64,000 nucleotides of DNA from Alistipes sp. (GCA_017621455.1 JAGATC010000010.1:154983-218982), one strand, 5' to 3'. Counted from the stretch's first letter, positions 27,187-37,088 are shown. The notes: a model not told the origin generated them from the sequence alone. A program made the numbers and translations.

Positions 27187-27492
27187 ATGAATCAGAAAAT
27201 TAGAATCAAGTTGAAGTCTTTCGACCACAACCTCGTTGATAAGTCAGCTGAGAAGATCGTTAAGACTGTGAAGGCTACCGATGCTGTAGTTAGCGGTCCG
27301 GTGCCCCTTCCCACGCGCAAGCAGATTTTCACTGTAAACCGTTCGACCTTCGTTAACAAGAAGGCACGTGAGCAGTTCCAGTTCTGCACTTACAAGCGCA
27401 TCATCGATATCTATTCATCAACTCCCAAGACTATCGATGCTTTGATGAAGCTCGAGTTGCCTTCAGGTGTTGAGGTAGAGATCAAGGTTTGA
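27187..27492 (+). CDS. rpsJ: Ribosomal protein S10 (NusE)
   Basis: 101 residues: [21 protein letters not shown] and [14 protein letters not shown] are S10 signatures. S10 also binds boxA RNA with NusB during rRNA antitermination, relevant to the boxA-like site at 63734. Followed by a strong hairpin before rplC. Confidence 0.97.
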   Translation: MNQKIRIKLKSFDHNLVDKSAEKIVKTVKATDAVVSGPVPLPTRKQIFTVNRSTFVNKKAREQFQFCTYKRIIDIYSSTPKTIDALMKLELPSGVEVEIKV

Positions 27493-27506
27493 TAAAAACA
27501 CTCGTT

Positions 27507-27547
27507 GGGCAAGGACAGCCCTTTCGAAGAGGGTTGTCCCGCTGCCC
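27507..27547 (+). promoter_or_regulatory. Strong hairpin between rpsJ and rplC
   Basis: Outer stem GGGCA/TGCCC (27507-27511, 27543-27547) and inner stem GGACAGCCC/GGGTTGTCC (27513-27521, 27531-27539) with loop TTTCGAAGA. No T-run follows, so it is not a simple terminator. It may stabilise or process mRNA, or act as a ribosomal-protein-binding leader; in E. coli the S10 leader bound by L4 is upstream of rpsJ instead. Confidence 0.7.
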
Positions 27548-27619
27548 GGCAAAACGCCTATAATACAAATATAGGTATATAATTCACTAATTAACAAACA
27601 AACGTAATTCGACAGTACA

Positions 27620-28234
27620 ATGTCAGGACTAATTGGAAAGAAAATCGGAATGACTTCCGTTTACAGTGCCGAGGGTAAGAACATACCATGCACTGTTATC
27701 GAGGCTGGTCCGTGTGTGGTTACGCAAATCAAGACCGTTGAGAAGGATACTTACGAGGCGGTTCAGATTGCCTATGACGACAAGAGTGAAAAGCACACCA
27801 GCAAGAGTTTGTTAGGTCACTTCAAGAAGGCCGGCGTTACCCCCAAGCGTAAGCTTGTAGAGTTTAAGGGTATGCCTGAGGTGAACCTTGGTGATTGCCT
27901 TACAGTTGAGATGTTCTCTGAGGAGGACTGGGTAGACGTAACAGGCATCTCTAAGGGTAAGGGCTTCCAGGGTGTAGTTAAGCGTCACGGTTTCGGTGGT
28001 GTAGGTGGTCAGACCCACGGTCAGCACAACCGCCAGCGTAAGCCCGGTTCGCTTGGTGCATCATCTTATCCATCACGCGTCTTCCCCGGTAAGCGTCTTC
28101 CCGGTCAGATGGGTGGTGAGACAGTTAAGGTTCTGAACCTTAAGGTCGTTAAGGTAATTCCCGAGAGCAACCTCATCTTGGTGAAGGGTTCAGTTCCGGG
28201 TGCAAAGGGTTCTTATTTAACAATTGAGAAGTAG
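27620..28234 (+). CDS. rplC: Ribosomal protein L3
   Basis: 204 residues: [16 protein letters not shown] opening, and [20 protein letters not shown] with [23 protein letters not shown], the central extension reaching the peptidyl transferase centre. It begins after a 127-base gap carrying the hairpin above. Confidence 0.97.
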   Translation: MSGLIGKKIGMTSVYSAEGKNIPCTVIEAGPCVVTQIKTVEKDTYEAVQIAYDDKSEKHTSKSLLGHFKKAGVTPKRKLVEFKGMPEVNLGDCLTVEMFSEEDWVDVTGISKGKGFQGVVKRHGFGGVGGQTHGQHNRQRKPGSLGASSYPSRVFPGKRLPGQMGGETVKVLNLKVVKVIPESNLILVKGSVPGAKGSYLTIEK

Positions 28235-28235
28235 T

Positions 28236-28862
28236 ATGGAATTAGCTGTATTAAACACATTAGGACAGGAGACAGGTCGTAAGGTAGTTCTTTCAGACGC
28301 AGTCTTCGGCGTGGAGGCTAATGACCACGCTATCTACCTCGACGTTAAGCAGTATTTGGCTGATCAGCGTCAGGGTACCCACAAGGCAAAGCAGCGTAAC
28401 GAGGTAGCCGGTTCAACACGTAAGTTGAAGCGTCAGAAGGGTACCGGTGGTGCTCGTTGCGGTAGCATCAAGTCGCCTTTGTTCCCCGGTGGTGGCCGTG
28501 TATTCGGTCCTGTGCCCCGCGACTACAGCTTCAAGCTCAACAAGAAGCTTAAGCAGCTTGCACGTCGTAGCGCGCTTACCTACAAGGCCCAGGCTAATGC
28601 AATCCAGGTTTTGGAGATGCCCGCAATGGACGCTCCCAAGACTAAGGCCGTTATTGCAATGGCAAAGGCTCTGAACGTAGAGAACAAGAAGGTGTTGGTC
28701 GTTTTGCCTGAGACGAACGTCAACTTCCAGCTCTCATGCCGCAACATTCCTTCGGTGAAGCCTATTTTGGCACAGAACCTCAATACATACGAGGTAATGA
28801 ACGCATCGGCAGTTGTTTTGGTAGAGGGCGCAGAGAATGTAATCAATGTAATGTTAGCTTAA
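28236..28862 (+). CDS. rplD: Ribosomal protein L4
   Basis: 208 residues from ATG 28236, one base after the rplC stop; an earlier in-frame codon at 28224 would overlap rplC and adds no L4 sequence. [20 protein letters not shown] and [14 protein letters not shown] are L4 landmarks. L4 lines the exit tunnel. Confidence 0.96.
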   Translation: MELAVLNTLGQETGRKVVLSDAVFGVEANDHAIYLDVKQYLADQRQGTHKAKQRNEVAGSTRKLKRQKGTGGARCGSIKSPLFPGGGRVFGPVPRDYSFKLNKKLKQLARRSALTYKAQANAIQVLEMPAMDAPKTKAVIAMAKALNVENKKVLVVLPETNVNFQLSCRNIPSVKPILAQNLNTYEVMNASAVVLVEGAENVINVMLA

Positions 28863-28875
28863 AAACCTTACGAAA

Positions 28876-29166
28876 ATGGAAGTAATTATTAAGCCTATTT
28901 TGACCGAGAAGATGACGATTCAGGGCGAGAAGCTGAACCGTTACGGTTTTATTGTTGACGTTAGAGCTAACAAGTTGCAGGTTCGTAACGCTGTAGAGAA
29001 GATGTACAACGTTACCGTTACCGATGTCAACACCATCAATTACATGGGTAAGCAGAAGAGCCGCTACACTAAGGCAGGTCTGCTTCAGGGTCGCACCAAC
29101 AACTTCAAGAAGGCTATTGTCACATTGAAGGCCGGTGATCAGATTGATTTTTACAGTAACATCTAA
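28876..29166 (+). CDS. rplW: Ribosomal protein L23
   Basis: 96 residues: [11 protein letters not shown] start, [22 protein letters not shown] core. L23 sits at the tunnel exit and docks trigger factor and SRP. 13 bases after rplD. Confidence 0.96.
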   Translation: MEVIIKPILTEKMTIQGEKLNRYGFIVDVRANKLQVRNAVEKMYNVTVTDVNTINYMGKQKSRYTKAGLLQGRTNNFKKAIVTLKAGDQIDFYSNI

Positions 29167-29180
29167 ACTTTCGAAAAGAG

Positions 29181-30005
29181 ATGGCAGTAAGAAAATTTAA
29201 GCCGGTAACTCCCGGTCAGAGACATAAGATTATCGGCACGTTCGATGAGATCACCACTTCAACACCTGAGAAGTCTCTCTTGAGCCCCAAGAAGAGCACA
29301 GGTGGTCGTAACAACAGTGGTAAGATGACAGTACGCTACATCGGCGGTGGTCACAAGCAGATGTATCGTAATGTAGACTTCAAGCGTCAGAAGGATGGTA
29401 TGGCAGCAACCGTAAAGACAATCGAGTACGATCCTAACCGTACAGCACGTATTGCTTTGGTTGTATACGCCGATGGCGAGAAGAGCTATATCCTTGCTCC
29501 TAACGGCTTGCAGGTTGGTCAGACCGTAATCAGCGGTACAGGCGTGGCACCCGAGGTAGGTAACACATTGTTCCTTTCGGAGATTCCACTCGGTACGTTG
29601 GTTCACAATATTGAACTCTACCCCGGTCAGGGTGCTGCAATGGCACGTTCTGCCGGTTCGTATGCTCAGCTTTTGGCACGCGAGGGTAAATTCGCAGTTA
29701 TCAAGTTGCCTTCAGGTGAGACTCGTATGGTACTCGTAACTTGCCGTGCAACTGTCGGCGTTGTGTCTAACGTAGAGCACAACCTCGAGAGCTCAGGTAA
29801 GGCAGGTCGTAAGCGTTGGTTGGGCCGCCGTCCTCACAACCGTGGTGTCGTAATGAACCCCGTAGATCACCCCATGGGTGGTGGTGAAGGTCGTGCATCT
29901 GGTGGTCACCCACGTTCACGTAAGGGATTGTTGGCTAAGGGTAAGAAGACTCGTAACCCAAAGAAGACAACCTCTAAGTTTATTATTTCAAGAAAGAAAA
30001 AATAA
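29181..30005 (+). CDS. rplB: Ribosomal protein L2
   Basis: 274 residues, standard. The C-terminal segment [20 protein letters not shown] carries the conserved His needed for peptidyl transferase function. [11 protein letters not shown] opening. 14 bases after rplW. Confidence 0.98.
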   Translation: MAVRKFKPVTPGQRHKIIGTFDEITTSTPEKSLLSPKKSTGGRNNSGKMTVRYIGGGHKQMYRNVDFKRQKDGMAATVKTIEYDPNRTARIALVVYADGEKSYILAPNGLQVGQTVISGTGVAPEVGNTLFLSEIPLGTLVHNIELYPGQGAAMARSAGSYAQLLAREGKFAVIKLPSGETRMVLVTCRATVGVVSNVEHNLESSGKAGRKRWLGRRPHNRGVVMNPVDHPMGGGEGRASGGHPRSRKGLLAKGKKTRNPKKTTSKFIISRKKK

Positions 30006-30021
30006 TTAAATAGAGTACATA

Positions 30022-30291
30022 ATGAGCCGTTCATTGAAAAAAGGACCATTTATCGACCCCAAGCTTGAGGCACGTGTTATCGCACAGGCAGAGGGCAATA
30101 ACAAGTCTGTAATTAAGACATGGTCACGCGCAAGTATGATTTCGCCCGACTTCGTAGGTCAGACGATTGCTGTACACAACGGAAATAAGTTTATTCCAGT
30201 TTACGTAACTGAGAATATGGTCGGTCACAAGCTCGGCGAGTTTGCGCCCACGCGTAACTTCCGCGGTCATTCAGGTAACAAGAAAAAGTAG
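30022..30291 (+). CDS. rpsS: Ribosomal protein S19
   Basis: 89 residues: [15 protein letters not shown], then [21 protein letters not shown] and [16 protein letters not shown], all S19 hallmarks. It contacts tRNA in the 30S head with S13. Confidence 0.97.
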   Translation: MSRSLKKGPFIDPKLEARVIAQAEGNNKSVIKTWSRASMISPDFVGQTIAVHNGNKFIPVYVTENMVGHKLGEFAPTRNFRGHSGNKKK

Positions 30292-30297
30292 TAGACT

Positions 30298-30705
30298 ATG
30301 GCAAGAAAAGCAAAGATGGCCGAGAGACTCAAGGCCGAGAAGAAGCAGAAAGCTATCGCTATTTTGCGCGATTGCCCTACCTCTCCGCGTAAGATGCGTT
30401 TGGTGGCTGACATCATCCGTGGCGTAGAGATTAACAAAGCATTGGGTATCCTTCGTTACTCAAAGAAGGAGGCATCTATAAGAATGGAGAGTCTTCTCAA
30501 GTCGGCAATTGCCAACTGGGAGGCAAAGAACCAGGGCGAGCGTCTTGAGGATGCACAGCTCTGTGTTAAGGAGGTATTCGTAGACTGCGGTCGTATGCTT
30601 AAGCGAATTCAGCCCGCACCTCAGGGTCGTGCACACCGTATTCGCAAGCGTTCGAACCACGTCACCCTCGTAGTAGATAAAATGGTAACCGCAGAAAACA
30701 AGTAA
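30298..30705 (+). CDS. rplV: Ribosomal protein L22
   Basis: 135 residues, slightly long for L22. [17 protein letters not shown] opening of the globular domain, and the tunnel-lining hairpin [24 protein letters not shown]. 6 bases after rpsS. Confidence 0.96.
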   Translation: MARKAKMAERLKAEKKQKAIAILRDCPTSPRKMRLVADIIRGVEINKALGILRYSKKEASIRMESLLKSAIANWEAKNQGERLEDAQLCVKEVFVDCGRMLKRIQPAPQGRAHRIRKRSNHVTLVVDKMVTAENK

Positions 30706-30708
30706 GAG

Positions 30709-31449
30709 ATGGGACAGAAAGTTAATCCGATAGCAAATCGTCTTGGTATCATCAAGGGTTGGGATTCTAACTGGTATGGTGGTCGTGATTTCTCAGAGAA
30801 ATTGGTAGAGGACGACAAGATTCGTAAGTATTTGAATGTCCGTTTGGCAAAGGCAAGCATCTCGAAGATTATCATCGAGCGTACGCTTAAGCTTGTAACG
30901 GTAACCATCTCAACTGCACGCCCCGGTATCATCATCGGTAAGGGCGGTCAGGAGGTTGATAAGCTCAAGGAGGAGCTCAAGAAGCTCACCGGCAAGGAGG
31001 TACAGATCAACATCTTCGAGGTAAAGCGCCCCGAGGTAGATGCTGTAATCGTTGCTAACAACATCGCTCGTCAGCTTGAGGGCCGTGTATCGTACCGTCG
31101 CGCAATTAAGACCGCTATTGCGTCTACCATGCGCATGGGTGCTGAGGGTATCAAGGTTCAGATCTCTGGTCGAGTAGGCGGCGCCGAGATGGCACGTTCT
31201 GAGACCATAAAGGAGGGTCGTATTCCATTGCACACATTCCGTGCAGATGTAGATTACTTCTTGGCTGAGGCACTTACTAAGGTAGGTATCCTTGGTATCA
31301 AGGTTTGGATCTGCCACGGTATCGTATACGGCAAGCGTGACTTGTTCGAGATTGCTGGTGGTGCATCAGCACACGCAGGCAAGGAGCAGGCACCTCGTCG
31401 TGATGGCAAGCGTGACGATCGTCGCAAGCGTCGTAATAACAATAAGTAG
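30709..31449 (+). CDS. rpsC: Ribosomal protein S3
   Basis: 246 residues. [22 protein letters not shown] domain with [16 protein letters not shown], and the C-terminal [12 protein letters not shown] motif. The tail is rich in Arg/Lys/Asn ([13 protein letters not shown]). S3 forms the mRNA entry helicase with S4 and S5. Confidence 0.97.
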   Translation: MGQKVNPIANRLGIIKGWDSNWYGGRDFSEKLVEDDKIRKYLNVRLAKASISKIIIERTLKLVTVTISTARPGIIIGKGGQEVDKLKEELKKLTGKEVQINIFEVKRPEVDAVIVANNIARQLEGRVSYRRAIKTAIASTMRMGAEGIKVQISGRVGGAEMARSETIKEGRIPLHTFRADVDYFLAEALTKVGILGIKVWICHGIVYGKRDLFEIAGGASAHAGKEQAPRRDGKRDDRRKRRNNNK

Positions 31450-31471
31450 TACCTTTTAAAGCGAAAAGACT

Positions 31472-31900
31472 ATGTTACAGCCAAAGAGAACTAAGTTCAG
31501 AAGAATGCAGAAGGGTCGTATGAAGGGTTTCGCTCAGAGAGGAAACCAGCTTGCATACGGTTCGTTCGGTATCAAGGCCTTGGAGTCGACCTGGATCACT
31601 GGTCGTCAGATTGAGGCAGCACGTCAGGCCATCACCCGTTATATGAAGCGTGAGGGTCAGATTTGGATCCGTATCTTCCCCGATAAGCCCATTACGAAGA
31701 AGCCCGCCGAGGTACGTATGGGTAAGGGTAAGGGTAATCCCGAAGGTTTCGTGGCGCCCGTTACCCCCGGTCGTATCCTTTTCGAGGCAGAGGGTGTACC
31801 CTTGGAGATTGCACAGGAGGCACTCCGTCTGGGAGCTCAGAAGTTGCCTATTACAACTAAGTTTATCGTACGACGCGACTATGTCGAGTCATCACTTTAA
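31472..31900 (+). CDS. rplP: Ribosomal protein L16
   Basis: 142 residues: [19 protein letters not shown] and [22 protein letters not shown], plus [16 protein letters not shown] near the A-site loop. The Arg 81-type residue hydroxylated in E. coli is within this last loop. 22 bases after rpsC. Confidence 0.97.
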   Translation: MLQPKRTKFRRMQKGRMKGFAQRGNQLAYGSFGIKALESTWITGRQIEAARQAITRYMKREGQIWIRIFPDKPITKKPAEVRMGKGKGNPEGFVAPVTPGRILFEAEGVPLEIAQEALRLGAQKLPITTKFIVRRDYVESSL

Positions 31901-31918
31901 AAAAGAGCTTTAAAGATT

Positions 31919-32113
31919 ATGAAAAGTGCTGAAATAAAGGAGATGTCTGTTCAGGACCTCGAGGAGCGCATCGCAGCTGAGAAGGCTAACCTTGCCCAGC
32001 TTAAGGTGCAGCACGCCGTGTCGCCTGTAGAAAATCCATCAATTATTAAGAAGTCTCGCAGAGATATCGCTCGTATGCTGACAATTCTCGGCCAGAAGAA
32101 CTCTAAATGTTAA
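31919..32113 (+). CDS. rpmC: Ribosomal protein L29
   Basis: 64 residues, helical hairpin: [19 protein letters not shown] and [19 protein letters not shown]. Located between rplP and rpsQ as in other S10 operons. Confidence 0.93.
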   Translation: MKSAEIKEMSVQDLEERIAAEKANLAQLKVQHAVSPVENPSIIKKSRRDIARMLTILGQKNSKC

Positions 32114-32121
32114 TTACCATT

Positions 32122-32376
32122 ATGGAAAGAAATCTTAGAAAAGAGCGTATTGGTTTGGTTGTCAGCAACAAGATGGAGAAGACCATCGTCGTTGCCGTTG
32201 CTCGTAAGGTTAAGCACCCCATCTACGGTAAGTTCGTAAACAAGACCACTAAGTTTGTTGCTGAGTGCTTGGATACCACCGTTAACGAGGGCGACACCGT
32301 ACGCATTATGGAGACCCGCCCTTTGAGCAAGACAAAGCGTTGGAGATTAGTACAAATCATTGAAAGAGCTAAGTAG
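32122..32376 (+). CDS. rpsQ: Ribosomal protein S17
   Basis: 84 residues from ATG 32122; an in-frame ATG at 32107 would overlap rpmC and gives an atypical N-terminus. [20 protein letters not shown] and [18 protein letters not shown] are S17 signatures. Confidence 0.95.
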   Translation: MERNLRKERIGLVVSNKMEKTIVVAVARKVKHPIYGKFVNKTTKFVAECLDTTVNEGDTVRIMETRPLSKTKRWRLVQIIERAK

Positions 32377-32378
32377 TT

Positions 32379-32744
32379 ATGATACAGCAAGAAAGTAGAC
32401 TTGTAGTAGCTGACAACAGCGGTGCAAAGGAGGTTCTTTGCATTCGCGTGCTCGGTGGTACGAAGCGTCGTTACGCATCTATCGGCGACAAGATCGTGGT
32501 AGCTGTAAAGAGCGCTTCTCCCTCGGGTGATGTCAAGAAGGGTGCCGTTTCAAAGGCAGTCGTAGTAAGAACAAAGAAGGAGATTCGTCGTGCCAATGGT
32601 TCGTACATTCGTTTCGACGATAACGCCGTAGTACTTCTTAACAATCAGGGTGAGATCCGTGGTACTCGTATCTTCGGTCCTGTAGCCCGTGAGTTGCGTG
32701 ACCAGTATATGAAGATCATATCACTGGCTCCCGAGGTATTGTAA
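32379..32744 (+). CDS. rplN: Ribosomal protein L14
   Basis: 121 residues: [19 protein letters not shown] and [20 protein letters not shown] followed by GPVARELRD. Starts two bases after the rpsQ stop. Confidence 0.97.
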   Translation: MIQQESRLVVADNSGAKEVLCIRVLGGTKRRYASIGDKIVVAVKSASPSGDVKKGAVSKAVVVRTKKEIRRANGSYIRFDDNAVVLLNNQGEIRGTRIFGPVARELRDQYMKIISLAPEVL

Positions 32745-32763
32745 TTTAAAAAACAATTGAGAT

Positions 32764-33084
32764 ATGTCTAAATTGCATATTAAGAAGGGTGATATGGTTT
32801 ACGTCAATGCTGGCGATAACCGTGGCGCACAGGGTAAGGTACTCTCTGTAGATGCAGCCAAGCAGCGTGCAGTCGTTGAGGGCGTTAACATCTGCAAGAA
32901 GGCTACGAAGCCCAACGCTAAGAACCCCCAGGGTGGTCTTATCGAGCAGGAGGCCCCCATCCACATTTCGAATCTGCAGCCCATCGACCCCAAGAGTGGC
33001 AAGCCCACACGCGTAGGTCGCAAGGCTAATGATAACGGTAAATTAGTTCGTTACGCTAAAAAGTCAGGGGAGGAGATTAAATAA
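32764..33084 (+). CDS. rplX: Ribosomal protein L24
   Basis: 106 residues with a KOW motif: [20 protein letters not shown] followed by GKVLSV, then [12 protein letters not shown]. Its stop overlaps the rplE start by one base (TAATG), indicating translational coupling. Confidence 0.96.
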   Translation: MSKLHIKKGDMVYVNAGDNRGAQGKVLSVDAAKQRAVVEGVNICKKATKPNAKNPQGGLIEQEAPIHISNLQPIDPKSGKPTRVGRKANDNGKLVRYAKKSGEEIK

Positions 33085-33644
33085 TGGCATACGTACCTAC
33101 ACTTAAAACCGAGTATAAGGAGCGCATTATCGCTACCCTTATGAAGGAGTTTGGCTACACTAGCATCATGCAGTGTCCAAAGCTCGAGAAGATCGTCGTA
33201 AACCAGGGTATGGGCCAGGCGATTGCCGATAAGAAGCTTATCGAGGTTGCTCAGGAGGAGCTTACCCGCATTACGGGTCAGAAGGCTGTTCAGACCAAGT
33301 CTCGTAAGGATATCTCTAACTTTAAGTTGCGTAAGGGCATGACTATCGGTGTTCGCGTAACACTCCGTGGCAACCGTATGTACGAGTTCTTGGAGCGTTT
33401 GATCGCCGTAGCACTTCCCCGTATCCGCGACTTCAAGGGTATCAACGATAAGTTCGATGGTCAGGGTAACTACACTCTCGGTGTAACTGAGCAGATTATC
33501 TTCCCTGAGATCGACATCGACAAGATTACCAAGATCTTCGGTATGGAGATTACTTTCGTAACGTCGGCAAAGACTGACGAGGAGGCATACGCTCTTCTTC
33601 GTGAGTTTGGCCTTCCTTTTAAGAACGCTAAAAAGAACCAGTAA
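33084..33644 (+). CDS. rplE: Ribosomal protein L5
   Basis: 186 residues: [48 protein letters not shown] and [19 protein letters not shown]5 is part of the 5S RNP. Coupled to rplX. Confidence 0.97.
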   Translation: MAYVPTLKTEYKERIIATLMKEFGYTSIMQCPKLEKIVVNQGMGQAIADKKLIEVAQEELTRITGQKAVQTKSRKDISNFKLRKGMTIGVRVTLRGNRMYEFLERLIAVALPRIRDFKGINDKFDGQGNYTLGVTEQIIFPEIDIDKITKIFGMEITFVTSAKTDEEAYALLREFGLPFKNAKKNQ

Positions 33645-33647
33645 CCT

Positions 33648-33944
33648 ATGGCAAAGGAGTCAATGAAGGCACGCGAGGTTAAGCGTGCGAAGCTTGCAAA
33701 GCGTTATGCTCACAAGCGTGAGGAGATCGCAGCAAAGGTTAAGGCAGGTGAGATGGACCACGAGGAGGCTTGGGTAGCACTCTCAAAGTTGCCCCGCAAC
33801 TCTAATCCTATCCGTCAGCACAACCGTTGCATGATCACCGGTCGTCCAAAGGGTTATATGCGTCAGTTCGGTATCAGCCGTATCCAGTTCCGTGAGATGG
33901 CTTCGAACGGCTTGATCCCCGGCGTTAAGAAGGCTAGCTGGTAG
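33648..33944 (+). CDS. rpsN: Ribosomal protein S14, zinc-free form
   Basis: 98 residues. The C-terminal [20 protein letters not shown] is the S14 signature, but only one cysteine is left, so this is the longer C-minus type that binds no zinc. It is the last gene before a 967-base non-coding interruption of the operon. Confidence 0.96.
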   Translation: MAKESMKAREVKRAKLAKRYAHKREEIAAKVKAGEMDHEEAWVALSKLPRNSNPIRQHNRCMITGRPKGYMRQFGISRIQFREMASNGLIPGVKKASW

Positions 33945-33988
33945 TATGTCAGCTGTCCTTAGGGGCAGTGACAAAGCTTTAAGGGCAG

Positions 33989-34017
33989 TGCTATATATAT
34001 AATATAAGTATATAGCA
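33989..34017 (+). promoter_or_regulatory. AT-rich hairpin after rpsN
   Basis: TGCTATATA (33989-33997) pairs perfectly with TATATAGCA (34009-34017). No T-run follows. It may protect the 3' end of the rplE-rpsN mRNA or mark processing before the intron-like RNA. Confidence 0.5.
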
Positions 34018-34082
34018 TCGCCTTCGATAGTAGGATTGTGGCTCGTCGCAAGACGAAAGCGCATCCGGTGTAAGAAGATCCC

Positions 34083-34680
34083 GTGCGAGGTGCCCTTTAG
34101 GGCGCCTCAGCAAGTGGGTCGGATAAGGCAGAAACATTGTTAGGTGCCAGGCGTCAGCTCGTATGGGCTGAGGTTAGCAAGGTGCCGGCTTGTTGCAGAT
34201 GGGTTGAAGTGTGCTATGTGTGTGCATTGTCAACTCCAGTCGAGGTTCAACAAAGACAATATCAGCCTTATATGGGTACTAAGCCCAAGTAATATGCTTC
34301 TGCGATACGGAGGAAAGTGCCATCATTGGTGGTAACTTCTTCGTGGAGCGGGCTATGAACGGGAGAGTGCAAGAGGAAAATCTCAAGGTGCAAGGTGCGG
34401 TTTACGTGCAACAATGCAAGGTGCGGTTTACGTGCAGCAGTGATTGTAGGCCATGTTGTAGACAGTGATGTCATGTGGGCCGTTTGTCGCAAGCCTCTGC
34501 CGATATGTTTCGGTGTGGTGTGCTGCGGATGTCACACCCATGGGATTGAACGATAGGATGATGCTTAATGACCAGTAGCGGTTGTGTGCATCATTTGTCG
34601 TTCGGTTCACTTGGGTGGTATTATGGAGTTTTTCGTCACACGATGTTGGTAACTAACAGTGGCTGCCGACATTTGCTGTG
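34083..34680 (+). ncRNA. Group II intron-like RNA without encoded protein, in the spc operon
   Basis: The 5' boundary GTGCG at 34083 fits the group II consensus GUGYG and is followed by the hairpin GAGGTGCCC/GGGCGCCTC (34087-34109). Downstream segments resemble domain I-III sequences of bacterial group II introns as I remember them: TTAGCAAGGTGCCGGCTTG, GATACGGAGGAAAGTGCC, TGGGTACTAAGCCCA, and GAGCGGGCTATGAACGGGAG. No open frame for a reverse transcriptase exists and the region has only short spurious frames. I could not place a convincing domain V (AGC...GAAA...GUU catalytic hairpin) or the 3' splice site; the 3' half may be degenerate, so the end given is a guess. If functional, it would have to splice from an mRNA spanning rpsN and rpsH. 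Confidence 0.6.
34389..34436 (+). repeat. Tandem duplication inside the intron-like RNA
   Basis: The 22-mer beginning TGCAAGGTGCGG and ending TTTACGTGCA is present at 34389-34410 and again at 34415-34436 with no mismatch (period 26). The duplicated unit can pair internally (TGCA...TGCA). Confidence 0.85.
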
Positions 34681-34911
34681 TGAAGGAAAAAATGCGTAAA
34701 TACCTAAAAATTAGCCTAAAACCTTTGTTGTTTCAGATTTTCTTCGTATATTTGCCCGCTTTTGTGCGCGTTAAAACCCCGTGCGTATGTGTGTAGGAGG
34801 TGTTTGGGAGAGGGGAGTTTGAGAGATAAGGCGCTGAAAGTGAGTGAGATAGAATGCAATAAAGCAGAGATAAACATTTTTTAATTATTAATTTTTAACT
34901 TTTAATTCACT
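34681..34911 (+). other. Leader region of the rpsH part of the operon
   Basis: The 231 bases between the intron-like RNA and rpsH contain the promoter below and about 150 bases of untranslated leader, purine-rich at first and strongly AT-rich in the last 40 bases. No open frame is seen. Confidence 0.55.
34724..34754 (+). promoter_or_regulatory. Consensus promoter upstream of rpsH
   Basis: TTTG (34724-34727), 19-base spacer, TATATTTG (34747-34754): a perfect TTTG-N19-TAnnTTTG. It would make transcription of rpsH to rplQ independent of readthrough across the intron-like region. Confidence 0.85.
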
Positions 34912-35310
34912 ATGACAGATCCAATTGCGGACTTTCTGACCCGAATTAGAAATGCGGCGAAAGCCAACCACAAAGTGGTTGAAGCTCCCGGCTCAAAAAT
35001 TAAGCAGGAGATCACCAAGATCTTGTTCGATCAGGGCTACATTCTTGCCTACAAGTTTGACAAGGATGAGAAGGGTCACCCCTCAATCAAGATTGCGTTG
35101 AAGTACGATGCTGCAACTAAGGTTTGCGCCATTAAGAATCTTAAGCGAGTAAGCCGTCCCGGTTTGCGTCAGTACGCTTCAGTAGCAGAGATGCCACGCG
35201 TATTGAACGGCCTCGGTATCGCTATCGTTTCTACCTCTAAGGGTGTTATGACCGATGCACAGGCTCGTAAGGAGAACGTAGGTGGTGAGGTAATGTGCTA
35301 CATTTGGTAG
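34912..35310 (+). CDS. rpsH: Ribosomal protein S8
   Basis: 132 residues: MTDPIADFLTRIRNAAKANH and the C-terminal KGVMTDAQARKENVGGEVMCYIW are S8 signatures. In E. coli S8 is the translational repressor of the spc operon; here it is the first gene after a promoter with a long leader. Confidence 0.97.
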   Translation: MTDPIADFLTRIRNAAKANHKVVEAPGSKIKQEITKILFDQGYILAYKFDKDEKGHPSIKIALKYDAATKVCAIKNLKRVSRPGLRQYASVAEMPRVLNGLGIAIVSTSKGVMTDAQARKENVGGEVMCYIW

Positions 35311-35372
35311 TGTTCGACCACAAGACAACGTGATTACTGAAAAATTAAATTAACAAAAACAACTATTACAAC

Positions 35373-35957
35373 ATGTCAAGAATTGGTAAATTACCTGTAA
35401 TCTTGCCCGCTGGTGTCACTGTGGAGATCGCAGCAGACAACACGGTAAGCGTGAAAGGGCCACTTGGGACACTGAGCCAGAAGGTTGACTCAGACATCAA
35501 AGTTGAAGTTGGAACACACATCGAGAAGGATAGCCAGAAGGAGGTACCTGCGGTAATCGTTACTCGTCCTACCAACCAGCCCCGTCACCGTTCATTGCAC
35601 GGTTTGTATCGTGCTCTTATCAACAACATGGTTATCGGCGTATCGAAGGGTTACGAGATCAAGCAGGAGCTCGTAGGTGTAGGTTTCAAGGCTGAGGTTA
35701 AGGGTCAGCTTTTGGAGATGAACCTTGGTTACTCACACGATATTGCAATCTTGCTTCCCGCAGAGATTCAGGCAACAGCCGTAACCGAGAAGAAGGGTAA
35801 TCCTATCCTCACACTCAAGAGTATCGACAAGCAGCTTGTTGGTCAGGTGGCAGCGAAGATTCGCTCGATGCGTAAGCCTGAGCCTTACAAGGGTAAGGGT
35901 ATTAAGTTTGTCGGCGAGGTAATCCGTCGCAAGGCAGGTAAGTCGGCAGCTAAATAG
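35373..35957 (+). CDS. rplF: Ribosomal protein L6
   Basis: 194 residues: MSRIGKLPVILPAGVTVEI, GVSKGYEIKQELVGVGFKAE and RKPEPYKGKGIKFVGEVIR. 62 bases after rpsH; the gap is AT-rich. Confidence 0.97.
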   Translation: MSRIGKLPVILPAGVTVEIAADNTVSVKGPLGTLSQKVDSDIKVEVGTHIEKDSQKEVPAVIVTRPTNQPRHRSLHGLYRALINNMVIGVSKGYEIKQELVGVGFKAEVKGQLLEMNLGYSHDIAILLPAEIQATAVTEKKGNPILTLKSIDKQLVGQVAAKIRSMRKPEPYKGKGIKFVGEVIRRKAGKSAAK

Positions 35958-35973
35958 TAAATAAGTCAAGATT

Positions 35974-36336
35974 ATGGCATTGAATAAGATTGAAAGAAGA
36001 GCGAGAATCAAGATGCGTATCCGTAAGATTGTTAACGGTACGCCTTCACAGCCTCGCATGACTGTATTCCGTAGCAACAAGCAGATCTACGTACAGTTTA
36101 TTGATGACCTCGCAGGCGTAACCTTGGCTACGGCATCGTCGTTGGACAAGGAGGTAGCGGCAGAGGCAGCAGGTAAGAACAAGTGTGAGGTTGCAGCTTT
36201 GGTAGGTAAGCTTGCTGCAACTCGCGCAGCCGAGAAGGGTATCACCACCGTAGCGTTCGATCGTAACGGTTACCTCTATCACGGTCGTGTAAAAATGTTG
36301 GCTGAAGCTGCTCGCGAGGGTGGCCTTAAATTCTAA
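35974..36336 (+). CDS. rplR: Ribosomal protein L18
   Basis: 120 residues: [35 protein letters not shown] and [20 protein letters not shown]. 5S rRNA-binding protein. Confidence 0.96.
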   Translation: MALNKIERRARIKMRIRKIVNGTPSQPRMTVFRSNKQIYVQFIDDLAGVTLATASSLDKEVAAEAAGKNKCEVAALVGKLAATRAAEKGITTVAFDRNGYLYHGRVKMLAEAAREGGLKF

Positions 36337-36342
36337 GCGATT

Positions 36343-36861
36343 ATGGCAAATACAAACATAAAGAGAGTACGTACAAGCGACCTCGAGTTGAAGGATCGTT
36401 TGGTTGCAATCAACCGCGTTACTAAGGTAACCAAGGGTGGTCGTACCTTCACTTTCTCGGCTATCGTAGTTGTAGGTAACGAGAATGGTGTAGTAGGCTA
36501 TGGTCTTGGTAAGGCTGCGGAGGTTACCGTAGCTATCTCTAAGGGCGTAGAGGATGCAAAGAAGAATTTGGTTAAGGTTCCCGTGCTCAACGGCACAATT
36601 CCCCACAAGCAGGAGATGCGTTTCGGTGGTTCAGAGGTTATGATTCGTCCCGCAGCTCCCGGTACTGGTATCATCGCTGGTGGTGCTATGCGTGCAGTGT
36701 TGGAGTCTGTAGGTATCAAGAACGTGCTTGCAAAGAGCAAGGGTTCGTCTAACCCCCACAACCTCGTAAAGGCTACTATTGGTGCTTTGTGCGAGTTGCG
36801 TGATGCTCGTTCAGTTGCAGAGTTGCGCGGTATCTCATTGACCAAGGTGTTTAACGGTTAA
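36343..36861 (+). CDS. rpsE: Ribosomal protein S5
   Basis: 172 residues: [40 protein letters not shown] and [20 protein letters not shown]. 6 bases after rplR. Confidence 0.97.
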   Translation: MANTNIKRVRTSDLELKDRLVAINRVTKVTKGGRTFTFSAIVVVGNENGVVGYGLGKAAEVTVAISKGVEDAKKNLVKVPVLNGTIPHKQEMRFGGSEVMIRPAAPGTGIIAGGAMRAVLESVGIKNVLAKSKGSSNPHNLVKATIGALCELRDARSVAELRGISLTKVFNG

Positions 36862-36879
36862 AAATAGGAGGTAACAACT

Positions 36880-37062
36880 ATGGCAACATTGAAAATCACT
36901 CAGATTAAGAGCCGCATCGGCGCCTCAAAGCAGCAGTGCAAGAACCTCGATGCTCTGGGCCTTCGCAAGATCAACATGACTGTTGAGCACAGCGACTCAG
37001 TTATCATCAAGGGTATGCTTGAGCGTGTTAAGCACCTCGTAAAGGTCGAGGAGGTAAAATAA
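36880..37062 (+). CDS. rpmD: Ribosomal protein L30
   Basis: 60 residues: LKITQIKSRIGASKQQCKNL and LGLRKINMTVEHSDS. Standard position between rpsE and rplO. Confidence 0.95.
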   Translation: MATLKITQIKSRIGASKQQCKNLDALGLRKINMTVEHSDSVIIKGMLERVKHLVKVEEVK

Positions 37063-37088
37063 GTTTAACCAAGAAAAAAGAATAAGAA

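Noticed and set aside
34144..34610. Short open frames (60-75 codons) on both strands inside the rpsN-rpsH gap
   Set aside because: They overlap the intron-like RNA, have no family resemblance, no coding-like composition and no start context; treated as chance frames.
34556..34620. Possible group II domain V near AGCGGTTG...TTCGGTTC
   Set aside because: The two halves do not pair as domain V requires and there is no GAAA-type tetraloop; kept as unassigned 3' part.
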